A stretch of DNA of 64,000 bases, taken from Paramoeba atlantica (Eukaryota > Discosea). Location: assembly GCA_977017575.1 (NCBI GenBank), contig CDRNVI010000099.1:1-64000 (forward strand), given 5' to 3'. A program made the translations under genes and the position numbers. Shown here piece after piece: positions 39,002 through 49,740 of the stretch; the first letter of the stretch is position 1, and each line of letters opens with the position of its first letter. Below the pieces are notes generated by a model. The model was not told the origin of the DNA. It made no database searches and was given only the letters and a program-made list of their open reading frames with translations.

Positions 39002-39550
39002 ACACATTCGAGTTTTCCAACAAGCAACCAATTGTACCTGCTCCGAAACGAGAATTTAGGCACATGCTCCACATTGAGAACAAAATGTCCCATTCTATCC
39101 GATGAGCCCTTCCAAGGAATGGTTCGAAACTTCTTTAATGATCCTTAAAAGAATCCTTATGGACCTCCACGTCGTCTTCCCAGGCACTGCTATCCCACTG
39201 ATGGTACAGACGCCGAACTACCGAAACATACAGTAACATAAAAAAGTGTTTAAATGTTTCTGGAACAAATTTCGTCCCAAACTTGACACACCCTCAGCAT
39301 GGGGAAGTATGGTAAGGACTTTCACGCGGTCTTCCCGGGACACTGATAGTACATGTCCTACCGACACTCTTAATAAGAGTGTCTTACCGGTATTATTAAT
39401 AATTCTTAGTAATTGTTACAGCAGCTTGCTATGGATTTTGGTGATATTCTTCATCTATGACAGTTTTGTAAAAAGCCGTTTGTACGTTTTCAACAAAACC
39501 ATGTCCCACGTGACCTAGTGTTTCCCGATTACGGGTCATAAACCAACGGG
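39002..39550. other. Spacer after the hAT-like remnant
   Basis: Two related strings (GGAACTTCTTTAATGATCC..., GGTACGGACTTTCACG...; each with GTCTTCCCxGGxACTG at 39172 and 39332) suggest a small duplication. A 90-codon plus ORF (39246-39518) shows no recognisable feature. Confidence 0.3.
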
Positions 39551-40258
39551 TCAAACAATTCGGCACTCATCCATGTCAACGAAGACACACTCTGGAATGA
39601 GAGGACTCGTGCATGAGAGCACGCTTGGTCCACCATGCGCTTGATCAGCCAGAAGAGTGCTGTCTGTGAAAAAGGTCTGACCCAACACAAGACCATTCGG
39701 AAGCGTTGTGAGGTCATACGTCCCGCGTAAATAGAAATTGTACTTTAAGGAGAGCGTCTTAAGACCCTGGGGGAGAGCCTCAAAGTGTAGGGCCTGTTTG
39801 AAACGGTTTAGAGCAAGTCCCATGTGTTGCATCGTGTGTGGTACGCAACTCAAGTCCAATGTCCCGGAAAATTGGTTAGAAGTCAGGTGAAGACCGACCA
39901 TTTGTCGAGGAAGAAGTTCTAACGGGAGGGAGCCGCTTAGTTCATCGTTTTTGTACAAACTCAGGGATAAGAGGGTGGGGGGCAATCGTTCCCATCGTAA
40001 AGTCTCATCCTTCACTTTGTTTTTCATCCCGATATGAGACCAATCAATGTTGGTGACGCGCTGATCCGCGTCGCATTGCACTCCATACCATTGACATGCT
40101 GCTGTCGAGGTGGTGTTGAATTCCCATCCCATAGGGATGAGATATAAGGGTTCCAGAAATTGTGCAAGAAGATATTCGGGGGGAAGGCGGGGGTTGACGC
40201 GTCCAAGACGGCACGCGAATTCTTCCGAGCTCTTTGCTTCGTGTAGGGAATCTGACAT
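39551..40258 (-). CDS. LRR protein 5, short diverged member
   Basis: 235 residues from MSDSLHEAKSSEEFACRLGR. It has LPPEYLLAQFLEPL, the cap CQWYGVQC and four to five LRRs (LPPTLLSLSLYKNDELSGSL, LPRQMVGLHLTSNQFSGTLD, LPQGLKTLSLKYNFYLRGTY). The last section (FFTDSTLLADQAHGG onward) leaves the repeat pattern, so the C terminus is either specialised or altered by a frame change. It has no basic motif and no signal peptide. The start fits the family's usual distance to the L-P-x-E-Y segment. Confidence 0.75.
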   Translation of the reverse strand: MSDSLHEAKSSEEFACRLGRVNPRLPPEYLLAQFLEPLYLIPMGWEFNTTSTAACQWYGVQCDADQRVTNIDWSHIGMKNKVKDETLRWERLPPTLLSLSLYKNDELSGSLPLELLPRQMVGLHLTSNQFSGTLDLSCVPHTMQHMGLALNRFKQALHFEALPQGLKTLSLKYNFYLRGTYDLTTLPNGLVLGQTFFTDSTLLADQAHGGPSVLSCTSPLIPECVFVDMDECRIV

Positions 40259-40676
40259 ACGGACCGAATTGAGAAATAGAAGGGTATTGAGATAAGTGTA
40301 GATTAGTTTGTGGTTAGTGTAAATTAGTCCAGTAGTGGTGTGCAGGCAAAAGTAGTTGTGAATGAATGCTGAAAATACAGTACTGAAAATAGTTCGAATA
40401 ACTCCGAGTTACATTTAGAGACATATAACATAATATTGAGGATAAATCATCATGCACTTATGATACGCTTATCTTATATTCGTCCGTCCATGTAAAGTAG
40501 AAGCCCAGCTCATCGGCATGGTAACTGATCTTCTGACTCGCCGGTACAGTCCTCAAGTCAGCGTCACTTTGTTCAAGGAGTATGGAATAAAGGTATCCCG
40601 GAAGGCGATTTTATAAAGCGAGACGAGAATATGTAATATCATATTGTGTGCCGATCATATGTACTAGCAAAGAATC
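40259..40676. other. Spacer between LRR genes 5 and 6
   Basis: No repeats or ORFs recognised. It holds the 5' flank of gene 5 and 3' flank of gene 6. Confidence 0.3.
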
Positions 40677-41336
40677 CTATTTGTACTGATACAGTATTTG
40701 CGCACCCTGTCCCTTTTGTATCAGTCGCTGCACCATTCCATTCCAACCTACTATCTGTGTTCGTGCAAAATTGTACTCTGCTTTCCTTGGCATCACATTT
40801 TCTTCTAATATGCCAGTAAGATCCGGATTTTTCTGCAGCATGAGCATCCGCAAATTTGGTGGCAGGGCGTGAAACTCCACTTCCCCGCTCAACAAATTGC
40901 AGTCCAATGCGATACAATCTAAACTTCGAGGCATACCCGCGAGGTCCACCTTTCCGGTAAAACCATTTTCGCTCAAATAAAAATGTTGCAAATGTAGGGA
41001 AAGCTGTGAAAATTCAACTTCTCCGTGTATTTCATTGGATTGCACGCCGAAATACACCAAACCGGGGGGCAACGCCCACGAGAGCGTGCCTCTTAACTGT
41101 CGCCAATCCCACCGGATCCAGGTCACTTTTTGCGCCCCATCACACTTGATCCCCTCCCAGGAACAGAGCGCAACGGAGGGGCGCCATGTGGGATGGCCCG
41201 GGGAGAGGTTGCGTACCACGCGCTCCATAAGGTATTCCTCGGGCAGACCCGTCCCGGAGAGTTTGCCTCCGAACTCGGCACGCTGGGGAGAGGGGGAAGA
41301 CTCCGATGCGGCCCACCAGTTCGGCAAGAGGTTCAT
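40677..41336 (-). CDS. LRR protein 6, short diverged member
   Basis: 219 residues from MNLLPNWWAASESSPSPQRA. It has GLPEEYLMERVVRNL, the cap CSWEGIKC and four to five LRRs (LPPGLVYFGVQSNEIHGEVE, MPRSLDCIALDCNLLSGEVE, LPPNLRMLMLQKNPDLTGIL). The DNA is richer in GC than that of its neighbours, especially in the first 250 bp. It has no basic nuclear motif and no membrane segment. Like gene 5 it has fewer repeats than genes 3, 4, 7 and 8. Confidence 0.78.
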   Translation of the reverse strand: MNLLPNWWAASESSPSPQRAEFGGKLSGTGLPEEYLMERVVRNLSPGHPTWRPSVALCSWEGIKCDGAQKVTWIRWDWRQLRGTLSWALPPGLVYFGVQSNEIHGEVEFSQLSLHLQHFYLSENGFTGKVDLAGMPRSLDCIALDCNLLSGEVEFHALPPNLRMLMLQKNPDLTGILEENVMPRKAEYNFARTQIVGWNGMVQRLIQKGQGAQILYQYK

Positions 41337-41339
41337 GTG

Positions 41340-42640
41340 CAGGTTTTAGTGTACAAATGAAAAACAAGGGGAAACAAGCTCCTTTTTTGTGGCCAATAGC
41401 AGGAAAATGAAACCCTGCAGCGGGATAATTTTGTGTTACACACTCATCTGAGACGTATATTTTTTGTATAGTTTCTATACCTTGCTGCTTTATTTTTCTT
41501 ACCTTTTACTGTATCTTAATGGCCTCACAAGCAACAAGACCGTATGCGTCGCAGGACCCTAATACGGGACCACGTGACGTGACCGAACCTACGTTGTCCG
41601 TTCCCTTGCAACAACACCCTACATGCATAAATGATACACATCATTTATGAATACGGGAATGTGGTAAGCAGCTTAGCTGAGGTATTTTTCTCCGTGTTGG
41701 TTGGGTAGTTGTTGGTCCACCGCGCCTCGGTAGAAAAACAGATCTACTGCATTGTAAACGAGAGTTAACATCTTGCGAACATCTTTCGACGTGCGTCAAG
41801 AAGGCTGGGATACGGAACCAGGGTGTGCAAATACGTGCTGTACCCGCACGTTTAATAAGCTCTTTTTTTCTTTCCTTTTTTTTACAGATTTCAAAAATTT
41901 GTTAGCACTGATCACAAAGATCACGAAGGCCACAAACGGTGGGTCACAAAGATCCCAAACACCCGACGAGATAACAAATAATGGGTCATTAAGATTTCAA
42001 GTGAACCGATCACAAAGATAACAAACAAACAAACCAATCAGGTAATATACACATCCGATTACAAAGATCCCGCGCAATGAGTCATAAGGACTTCATAGAT
42101 ATCAAACAAACGATCACAAATATCCTAAGTAAGGGGTCGAAAAGATCACAAAAAACCAGAATGGTCGTGACATTTACGATACATGTCACATCGGAAAAGA
42201 CATCGCTCAGAAAAGACTCGCGTAACCTGTTGATGTGCTATTCCGTGCATCAATAAAAGGTGAATGAAAACTAATAAAAGGTATATGAATCTTTTTTTTG
42301 TAATATGAATCAATAAATTTACAATCAATTTATAGATAACCTTTGTCGAGGTTACCAATCTCATGCCTGCTATTCCTCAGCATACAGGATATGCTTACGT
42401 ATGACGCTTACGTATACGTTGTATACAGGGCACAAACCGCACCACCAAATACAAAAAAAGTGAACTTGAATATTGAAATTTAGACCTTCAACCGGCTATA
42501 AAAGACAAACAAACCGCTGTTTCGCGGTGTTTCACAATTCTAACCCGCAGCCCCTCGAATAAGGTGCGGTACAGATTGTTTATCACGTGAATTGCGCAGC
42601 TGTTTTCACCAGAACGTTGCTGCGGAAAACTTATTCATGG
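41340..42640. other. Spacer with degenerate CACAAAGATC repeats
   Basis: Between about 41905 and 42150 variants of GATCACAAAGATC/CACAAAGATCCC recur about ten times at irregular spacing of 20-40 bp, with AACAAACAAAC runs. ATAAAAGGT-type steps recur at 42255-42285. No gene is supported. Confidence 0.45.
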
Positions 42641-42770
42641 GATGGCCATGATGATAATGAAGGGGAAGGTGAAGGGGATGGCGAAGATGATAGTGAAGGG
42701 GACGAAGCGCACAAAGAACGGAATGATTAAATCAGCGAGCTCCGACTCCTGTTCTCCAATTTCGTGACAA
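42640..42770 (+). repeat. GAAGGGGATG acidic-coding repeat, copy 1
   Basis: A GATGATGAAGG-type low-complexity run that in one frame codes for Asp/Glu/Gly-rich sequence followed by SELRLLFSNF. Related runs are at 49760-49915, 56285-56415 and, more weakly, 50695-50755 and 57215-57275. Frame continuity is not kept in all copies. Confidence 0.5.
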
Positions 42771-42919
42771 CAACACCTTTCGTGACCACACGCACGATCA
42801 TTCACTTAAAACACAAAAAGAAAAAATGCAAGTTTCATTTTCAGATTTTTTTTGAAAAAAATAGAGGAACAGGGTGAAGGATAACTAAGGGGGGGACACA
42901 GTATATGGAAGGCCTTTGT

Positions 42920-43310
42920 GAAGGGCAATTCGTATTCCTTATTGTTCCCGAAGTAGGATCAACGTTTGGCTAATAAATTTATAAATGATGCAGCTCATCA
43001 CTTTAATCGGAATTACACTCGAACATGGACTATGCATTCATTGCGGCATGGGAAGGTCACTGAGCTTCGAGTCCGTGGCGTTCCTATTTCAGAGAGGCAA
43101 TTAATGGGACGATGGCGCTCTCACTCGTCAGAACAATCCAATGTCACAGCGTACCAGCGCCAACCAAGGGAGTCCAACTCTCCGTAACTAACCAGCATGT
43201 GACATCCAATGTCACAGCCTACCAGCGGGAACCAAGGGGGTCCAACTGTTCAATTAACCAGTGGCAACATGAGAGTGTTGCGGTACTTCACCATGTCTAA
43301 CTGCCCTGCA
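42920..43310 (+). mobile_element. Tyrosine-recombinase fossil fragment, copy 1
   Basis: A short C-terminal piece of a tyrosine recombinase is recognisable (TWTMHSLRHGKVTELRVRG, then LMGRW). It is followed by two to three copies of a ~60-bp repeat (CAATGTCACAGC, TACCAGCG, CCAAG, GGAGTCCAACTC). A related copy lies at 50800-51195. It is a truncated remnant of the same general class as the fossil at 31268 and is clearly broken. Confidence 0.55.
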
Positions 43311-43850
43311 GCATGCTAAGTCCAGCTCTATACGGTTCGAATGTCATCGGGAAGACCGAGACATCCAATTCAAGGTGTACAACTCGATCGAATGATCGCT
43401 TCCCCCTCCTACCCGGTCTTTGAGAGGCCTGCCCCAGGCTTGGGACTGGAAACTGCGGAGTTAAGAAGCCATAGGAGTTAAGAAATCAAAAGTAAACAAC
43501 ACTTTTTTTAAGACAAATTATACAAATTAATTTATTTTAATTTAATTTATACAAATTATACTAAATCACAGTTCTCAGACATTCCGTTTAGTCTGTCATA
43601 CACATTTTAGATGTGTTCTCTGTTATGCACATTACAAAGGGGTTGAGCGACAGCAATTAATCAAGGGGGTATGTCACGTCGTACACTTTTTTGAGATAAG
43701 AAAGTTTATAAAAGTTTCAAAAACAATAGAATTTATTGAATAATTGAAGATCCCCCTAATCCCCCCGCCCACATATTTTCTCTCCATCTTTCTCTTTATT
43801 CTCTTTAAATTCTCTTTATTCTCTTTAAATTCTCTTTATCATTTTATTTG
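43311..43850. other. 3' flank of LRR gene 7
   Basis: Contains TTTATTTTAATTTAATTTAT and a CTCTTTAAATTCTCTTTATT microsatellite (43788-43845). The stretch 43565-43680 resembles sequence upstream of LRR gene 3 near 35700-35800 (ACGTCGTACACTTTTTT). No gene is seen. Confidence 0.35.
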
Positions 43851-43852
43851 AT

Positions 43853-44749
43853 TCAATGATTCTCGAGCCTTATCTGTGTGTTATATACGCACAAACCGTA
43901 CTCTTGCACATTTTCAGGTAATGGCGATCTTGTTATATTGCTACGCAAGTTCACATTATCTGATAAATCCAAACCCATCAATGAAAATGGAAGGTTCGTC
44001 AAGTCCACATCACCAGAAAACATATTGCGCGACAAATCAAGGTGCCGAATCCCCGAAGGAAGTTGTCGGAGATCGAGTTCGCCGGACAACTGATTTCCAG
44101 AGAGATATACTTGACATATGTTAGGCGGAAACAAAGTCAAATCAAGTGAGCCGGTGAGACGATTTCCGCTAAGGTTCACATTTTGCATATTGACCGGCAG
44201 ACTCGTCAAACATACAGTTCCATTGAATCTATTGTCATTCAAAGTCAAATCTTCGAAACAGAGCGGAAGGGAAGTCAAGTCCAACTCGCCTTCAAACCGA
44301 TTTTCGTACAGAGTTAGTGATCGCAGTTCCGAAGGCAAGCGCGTGAGCGGTACTGTCCCTTCTAGAGCGTTCTGACACACATCAAAATCGTACAAACTAT
44401 GTGGGAGATAAATCAAGTTCATAGTACCTGACAAATCTCGTTGGGTCCATCTCACGTGGCTGACTTCTTCCCGCTCGTTACAACCCACACCTTCCCACTC
44501 GCATGCTGGCGTGTCAAGACTCCACGATTCGTCCAAGTTGTTGACTTCCGCGAGGAGACGAACGAGTAGATACTCCTGAGGTAAATTCGCAGCGCTCACT
44601 TTGGCAATACGCGATCTCGTCTTTGTAGTTTCTTCAGCAGAATGAGTGTTGGAAGGTATTGGGCTTTCGACTTTACGTCGTTTAGTCGACGGTTCCTGAA
44701 TATCCGAACATGTGAGCTGCACGATCGTTTGTAGCGTTAAGTGTAGCAT
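43853..44749 (-). CDS. LRR protein 7 with KRRKVE motif
   Basis: 298 residues from MLHLTLQTIVQLTCSDIQEP. Then STKRRKVES, NLPQEYLLVRLLAEVNNLDE, the cap CEWEGVGC and seven LRRs (LPSELRSLTLYENRFEGELD, LPLCFEDLTLNDNRFNGTVC, LPSGIRHLDLSRNMFSGDVD), ending VYNTQIRLENH. Very similar to LRR 8 (57389-58285) and close to LRR 4. The start is shared with gene 8. The first ~80 bp of the gene are repeated at 51196-51274 at the join of the 6.5-kb duplication. Confidence 0.87.
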   Translation of the reverse strand: MLHLTLQTIVQLTCSDIQEPSTKRRKVESPIPSNTHSAEETTKTRSRIAKVSAANLPQEYLLVRLLAEVNNLDESWSLDTPACEWEGVGCNEREEVSHVRWTQRDLSGTMNLIYLPHSLYDFDVCQNALEGTVPLTRLPSELRSLTLYENRFEGELDLTSLPLCFEDLTLNDNRFNGTVCLTSLPVNMQNVNLSGNRLTGSLDLTLFPPNICQVYLSGNQLSGELDLRQLPSGIRHLDLSRNMFSGDVDLTNLPFSLMGLDLSDNVNLRSNITRSPLPENVQEYGLCVYNTQIRLENH

Positions 44750-44867
44750 GTAAAGTTAGAATGTATATTATTGTTTTTTAAAAATTAAAAAAAAATTCTA
44801 TGAATGTACTGTACCCCGTAGTTATCAGTCACTACGTTTCGTGGAGAAGAGACATAAACTTTAATAG

Positions 44868-45150
44868 GGCTACGCGTGCCCGCCCCCCCTTTGATAGGGC
44901 TATTTTGTCTAAAAGGCCAAAGATTTGTTTAGGGGGGGGGCATTTTTTTATGAAATCCGCCGATGAAAGAAGCAGCGGCGTTTTTCCGGTGCATAGCTAT
45001 CCGAGTGTAAAATAGTGTATAAAAAAGCTGCAAGACCTTGTTTAGGAACTATAGAAAACTTCTCCTGAAAATTATTGTCCTATGAATTTTCGGGAGGATC
45101 TGGTGCCGCGTGGACCGTTAAGCAACTGGATCATTTCGCGAACTCCAGTG
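44868..45150 (+). repeat. GGGCTACGCG repeat, unit 1
   Basis: TTTAATAGGGCTACGCGTGC, a C tract, TTTGATAGGGCTATTTTGTC, then AAGACCTTGTTTAGGAAC. Also at 37340, 51395 and 58490. The C-tract ends resemble the MITE at 23919, which is likely a short member of the family. Confidence 0.65.
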
Positions 45151-45359
45151 GCTCGTGTATCACATGTGGTCGGACCTTTTGTTTCCGGACAAGAACCTGG
45201 TATCTCTCTTCCCGAAAATTCTCTTTCAGCACGTCCCTCTCTCCCTCCCTTTGTTCCTCCATCAATATACCGCAGAAAACACTTGTCGGTGCAAGACAAG
45301 TTGTGCGTGTGTCGTTCTTCGTCTTCCGTATCAAAACTTGCGAAGTCATAATATTGCCG

Positions 45360-45895
45360 AGGAGACCATACGGAAAATAAAGCGAGTCGGAGAAAAAGAT
45401 TATCAATCAAGAATGAATCGTGGAGGTCGCGACCGGAAGCGTGAGCGAGCCTTCAATAGCTCGCGACAAGATTTTATGGTAAAGTTTCATAAAACCCTTC
45501 TCGGTCTGTGGAATGGTCATATCCCTATCACTCGAAATAGGGTACTCCAGTTGATGAGTCGTTACGTGTTTTGATGGACTTGACGAACGTTTGGAAAAAC
45601 TCAAGCTATCACGCCGGCAGATATTGATCAACGAATAAGACGATGGTCGCATCATCTGTACTCGCAGCACGATGTTCGTCAGTACAGCTATGTTATTTTC
45701 GGAGATAAAACTAGCGTTAGCGTCGACGGCCAACTGAAGGGGAAAAATTTAGCGCCAGTGGGCGTGATTTCAGTCAAAGTCGTTCGGACGAATAAAAAGC
45801 AAACACTGACTATTTTTCTTGCCGCCTTATTTTCCGTCAAGGATAAGGGGGTGTATCCTCGTCTAATCCTGCAGAAATACAATTCCTGAAAATTG
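45360..45895 (+). pseudogene. Possible IS630/Tc1-like remnant, unit 1
   Basis: Plus-strand pieces read RGGRDRKRERAFNSSRQDFM, VQYS-like RQYSYVIFGDKTSVSVDGQL and KQTLTIFLAALFSVKD. The order and V-I-F-x-D-x-x-S pattern recall the first catalytic Asp region of Tc1/IS630 transposases (V-I-F-S-D-E-x-x-F). No second or third catalytic residue is seen. Copies exist at 51890-52420 and, with extra sequence, at 59060-59630. Weak call. Confidence 0.3.
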
Positions 45896-46374
45896 ATTCC
45901 TGAAAATTCGAGTTACTGAATTTAATGCACTTTAAATAGTCTTTTTTAGGTATTTGTTTTGTGATTTTATACTTTCGCTTTATTCGTGCGCGTTATAAAT
46001 TCGTGTGCGTTATCTATTTTGAGAACGACGACGACGACCTACAAATTGTTCTTGTGTGTATTATGATGACCTACAAGTTGTTCTATTCATCACTCTCAGA
46101 ACGTCATCCATCCGCTTTGATCACAAGATCTTTGCAAACTGATTGCGGGAGACACTCAGTTTGACCACGGTTTTCGGCACGGTCCCGAAATCTAGCATCA
46201 CGAAAAAGTATTCGGGTCCAGTTTTTCCAGCTGACCAGGCAATAGTTCTAACGGAACGTTGCCTGAGAAACTACTACGTTCTAGATTCAAGGAAAGAAGT
46301 GTGGAAAGTAAATCTTTTTTTTTCCAACTTACTACGCTTAAAGCTTCACACATATTTCCATTATTTTCACGTCC
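45896..46374. other. Spacer, unit 1
   Basis: A GAACGACGACGACGACC run at 46021 and a twofold ACCTACAA(A/G)TTGTTCT string. Repeated in unit 2 at 52423-52901. No gene is seen. Confidence 0.3.
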
Positions 46375-46867
46375 TCACGTGCGCAACGAAGGACGCAAGT
46401 TCTCTGCGGGCATCCGACTTACCAGCATGCGCGCTTGGGCTCGCATTAGAGTCGCATTCATTTCCGTGAGGAGGCGTTGGAAGGCCTTTCCTCTCGAAAG
46501 AGTGCCCTGTGAAGCGGCTGAGCGACGCTCGGCGACCTCACGGAGAATGGCCTGCGCGCTGTCGGACCACGATCCGAAGGATTCCACTGCCATAGCGGTG
46601 AATCTGCACCCTTGGGATTCAGCCTCGAGGAGCTCCGAACGTTTTGTGCTCCGTAGCGTACCGCTCGGCAAAGGATCCCGCTTTCCACACGTTAGCACCT
46701 CGGACTCAGTCCGTATAATATACCTATGTGTTCTATGAACACTTCTTTTTTTAATTGAACACATAGAACGCATTGAACACTTTCTGGGGAGGTACACATC
46801 CCACGAACATGTTGATTATTTTTCATAAACCTTCTTTGTTTTGCGCATATCCAAGTGATTACACATG

Positions 46868-46936
46868 CCCGAGCATACATATACCCGAGCATACATATAC
46901 CCGAGCATACATATACCCGAGCATACATATACTATA
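46868..46936. repeat. 16-bp tandem repeat, unit 1
   Basis: Four copies of CCCGAGCATACATATA. The matching place in unit 2 (53394-53430) has two. It lies inside the retroelement remnant. Confidence 0.9.
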
Positions 46937-47949
46937 TGTATGTGGGTTACTGAACGTGGGTAACGCAGAAGCCCAATACCAAGCCGGTAGCTAGGCCAAA
47001 GTTCGGGAGGAATACGTCTCCTGGTCGGGTGGGGCCACCGCCAGGGCCGTAGGCTAACCTCTCGTCGTGGGGGAAGTGCGCCTTGGTACACACGTCGTAG
47101 AAGTGGTCGACCAGGGCGTTGTGCCGAGAAAGTAGACCGTAGCCACTTTTGCAAGCTAGGGCGTGCCTGCCATCTGGTTCGGCCTAGCGGTTGGCTACAC
47201 TTGTCCACAGGGCAAGGGCGGGGGGCATTGTGGACGTCTGCCCCGAGCCACCAACGGGCCAGGGCGCGGAACGCCGTAGGGATAAGGGCGTACCCCAGCT
47301 CTTTGGATGGGAGAGCAAAGGCCCAGTTTGCGACCCCATCCCCACTTTGAGAAGAAGCCATCTTTTTTAGTTGGTGTTTTCTTTAGTTGGTCTTTAGGTG
47401 GTGTTGGATTTGCCGGGGGGACTCAGGATCCTCTGGTAAGACGTACCCTGTATGGACGTTGATGAGGGGTCTTCCGGATAGTTCGTTTACGTGGGTCATT
47501 GCCTCCCGGAATCCTTCTGCATCCAGTGCATCCCATCCGTCTTGGCTGGCTGCGAAGGAGACTGAGGAAGCGTACCCCGCTGAGTAGAAAAGAGAAGAGG
47601 AAGTCCAAAACCGCCATATTTTTTTCTGCGCTGAGCGCTGAGCGCACCCGGAAGGATCGAGTGAGCAAAGTGCGTCCTCTAAAGCTTGTAGCACCGCGGT
47701 GTCGAGACGCAAACATAGATCTAATAGGGGTTTAGGGGCTGTGGTGCGGAGGGAGAAGACGAGCTGACAAAAGCCAGAGCACTGGCGGATGAGGGTTAAC
47801 GCCACTTGGGGATCGACGATTTTCTTTATAGCGCTAAGTGTGGAGAATGCTGGGGCCAAGGCGTGTTCGCGAAGGTAATCACTACAGTATTGCGCGGATC
47901 CCACCGGGCTGCCTAGGATGCTGAAATTGCCATCGAAGAGAATTCTTTG

Positions 47950-48453
47950 TTATGGGATCTCAGGGAATAAAGTCACGAGGTGTGCGGACGGGGGGTGTAG
48001 GGTCACTTCACACTTCTGAGTGTTAAGAAGGAGTCCGAGCTGTCGACCTTCCCGCTCAATGACTTTGAGGGCTTGCTTGACGAGCGCCGCCTTGCCGGCA
48101 AGTACCCCGTCGTCAAGGTACCAGACATGGAGGAAAAGTTCTTCAGGAAACTCAGCGTTAATAATTTGCGCGAGATGATGGATTACCAGGGAGAAAAGGG
48201 GCGGTCCCAAGGGATCGCCTTGTTGAACGCCTTCTGCGGAGTGCAGAATGTGTTGCCCAAAGGTGACGTAGCTGTCCGTTTCGTAACACCATTCTACCCA
48301 TTTAGAGAGGAGGTTAGGAAAGTGCTTCTGAGTCAAGGAGGGAAAGGCGGATCTTGAGACGTCATTAAACGCGTTTGAGAGATCAATTTTGCACAGGACG
48401 AAATCTGGGTCGTCAGCATGCTTGGTCACCGTCTGACGACAGAGATGAATCAT
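47950..48453 (-). pseudogene. Non-LTR reverse transcriptase domain, unit 1
   Basis: The longest open part of the element, 167 codons from MIHLCRQTVTKHADDPDFVL. It contains RT motif A as CKIDLSNAFN (catalytic Asp), motif B GVQQGDPLGPPLFS and motif C WYLDDGVLAG (the Asp pair), then LGLLLNTQKCEV. The catalytic residues are in place, but the frame lacks the fingers N-terminal to this region because the copy is truncated. It ends at a stop just after FPEIP, beyond which the family's sequence continues. Confidence 0.72.
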
Positions 48454-48510
48454 GCGTTCGGCGCCAGCGGCGGTGGCGACACCATACTCTCCCTCTCATT
48501 AATTTTTATA

Positions 48511-49740
48511 AATTATAAATTATAACAAAAAATGAGATATACCGTGGAAACATTGATTAAGAATTACACTAATTAAGGGAAAATGGTTTTCAAAAAAATT
48601 TATTCCCTTAATTAGTGTTCCCTTATTTTATGTAGAAGGAGGTCAAGGAGGCCTTCAGAAACCTCCTAATCCACTACGGGTTTAATCCAAAGGTTCTCAT
48701 CCAAACTATGGATCTACCAACACGCCGTCCTATCCAAATTGCGCTTTCATTCGTTGTTCATGCCAGCCTTACTCATTCATTGAGAGGCTACAAAAGAGAA
48801 CCACCCACCATATCAAGAAGTGGATGAACTTTGCCTCTGCCACCAGTATTGAAACCTTATACAGGGGGGATCGCCAATATCAGGACACCTCCTGTTTTTG
48901 TCCTTGGGTCCGTTTCACCTGAGTTTTGTTGCAAAGGAGAGTTCTCGACGCGAATATGGTCCATACTTTTCGACATTAGGATGTACTTTAATAATTATTA
49001 ATAATTCTTTAATAATAATTACTGTCCCCCCCGTTTAAGCGCACCTCGTTTTCCGTGAAAAGTGCGCTTAAACGGGGGGGGTCTGACCGTGTGCGCTTAA
49101 GGGGAGGGAGGACAGTATTATTAGAAGGAAAAATTATTAATAATTTTACAGGTATGGGTGTGACAGATAATTACGGGGGTCAAAATGCGACAGATATCTA
49201 GCGGGGTCCATCGCCAAAAAAAGCAAGGGAACGAAAAGTTACAGAAACTTTTTCTTTATTGCCTAGGAAGGTTCCTTTGCACCCCAATGGGGTACTACCG
49301 TACAACCCCCCAGTAAGAGTGGGTTTTGACCAAATCTCTCTTACTGGGGGGTTATGCTTTTTAGGCCAGTTTTCTTTTTTATCCAAACTTTTTTGACAAC
49401 CTTTTTTTAGAGTTTTTCTCTTTTTCGAATAGTTCTGTCTAAAAGAAATTGTCATTCTGTCATTGATTTCATTTCATCTACTTTTTTTAAGTTATGACAA
49501 CGGACATTCGCATACAACTTGCGTTAGAAAGCGTTGTCCAAGACTCCAGCCCAACTATATTTGATTTTCATATGCTTCATATAAAATATTGATTCTTTGT
49601 TTTTGATTGTGCGTTTTCTTCTCTGTGCTTCAACCTCATTTGATTGCCCAGAATAAGGGCTAAATCTCTCTTACTGGGGGCCAGCCCAAAAAGAGCCAAA
49701 TCTCTCTTCCTGGGGGGGTATACGGTATAAGCTGAAGACA
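48511..49740. other. Spacer with two C/G-tract hairpin elements, unit 1
   Basis: The stretch 48570-48640 is an imperfect hairpin (TTAATTAGTGT-type, ACTAATTAAGGGAAAATGG against TTCCCTTAATTAGTGTTCCC). The stretch 49021-49117: TACTGTCCCCCCCGTTTAAG faces CTTAAACGGGGGGGTC and CTTAAGGGGAGGGAGGACAG. The stretch 49303-49350: AACCCCCCAGTAAGAG faces CTCTTACTGGGGGGTT. About 48900-48950 has a Tc1-type inner motif (GTCCGTTTCACCTGAGTTTT). All recur in unit 2. No gene is seen. Confidence 0.55.

Larger units (their letters stand above)
46375..48510 (-). mobile_element. Truncated non-LTR retroelement, unit 1
   Basis: On the minus strand, 5' to 3': reverse transcriptase from about 48510 (YGVATAAGAERMIHL, CKIDLSNAFNDVSRSAF, GVQQGDPLGPPLFSLVIHHL, HVWYLDDGVLAGK); post-RT segment to about 47383 (LGSPVGSAQYCSDYLREHAL, VDPQVALTLIRQCSGF); a CPVDKC-containing and RPGDVFLPNF-type region at 46940-47330; and a C-terminal part at 46375-46720 (FTAMAVESFGSWSDSAQAIL). 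This order matches endonuclease-bearing non-LTR proteins whose C terminus is also seen at 36960. The copy is 5'-truncated at an AT-rich junction and has several frame breaks. Confidence 0.7.

Noticed and set aside
45072-45410. Overlapping ORFs on both strands in the GGGCTACGCG repeat
   Set aside because: Frames differ between the four copies, and no copy keeps the same long frame as the others except the two recent duplicates.
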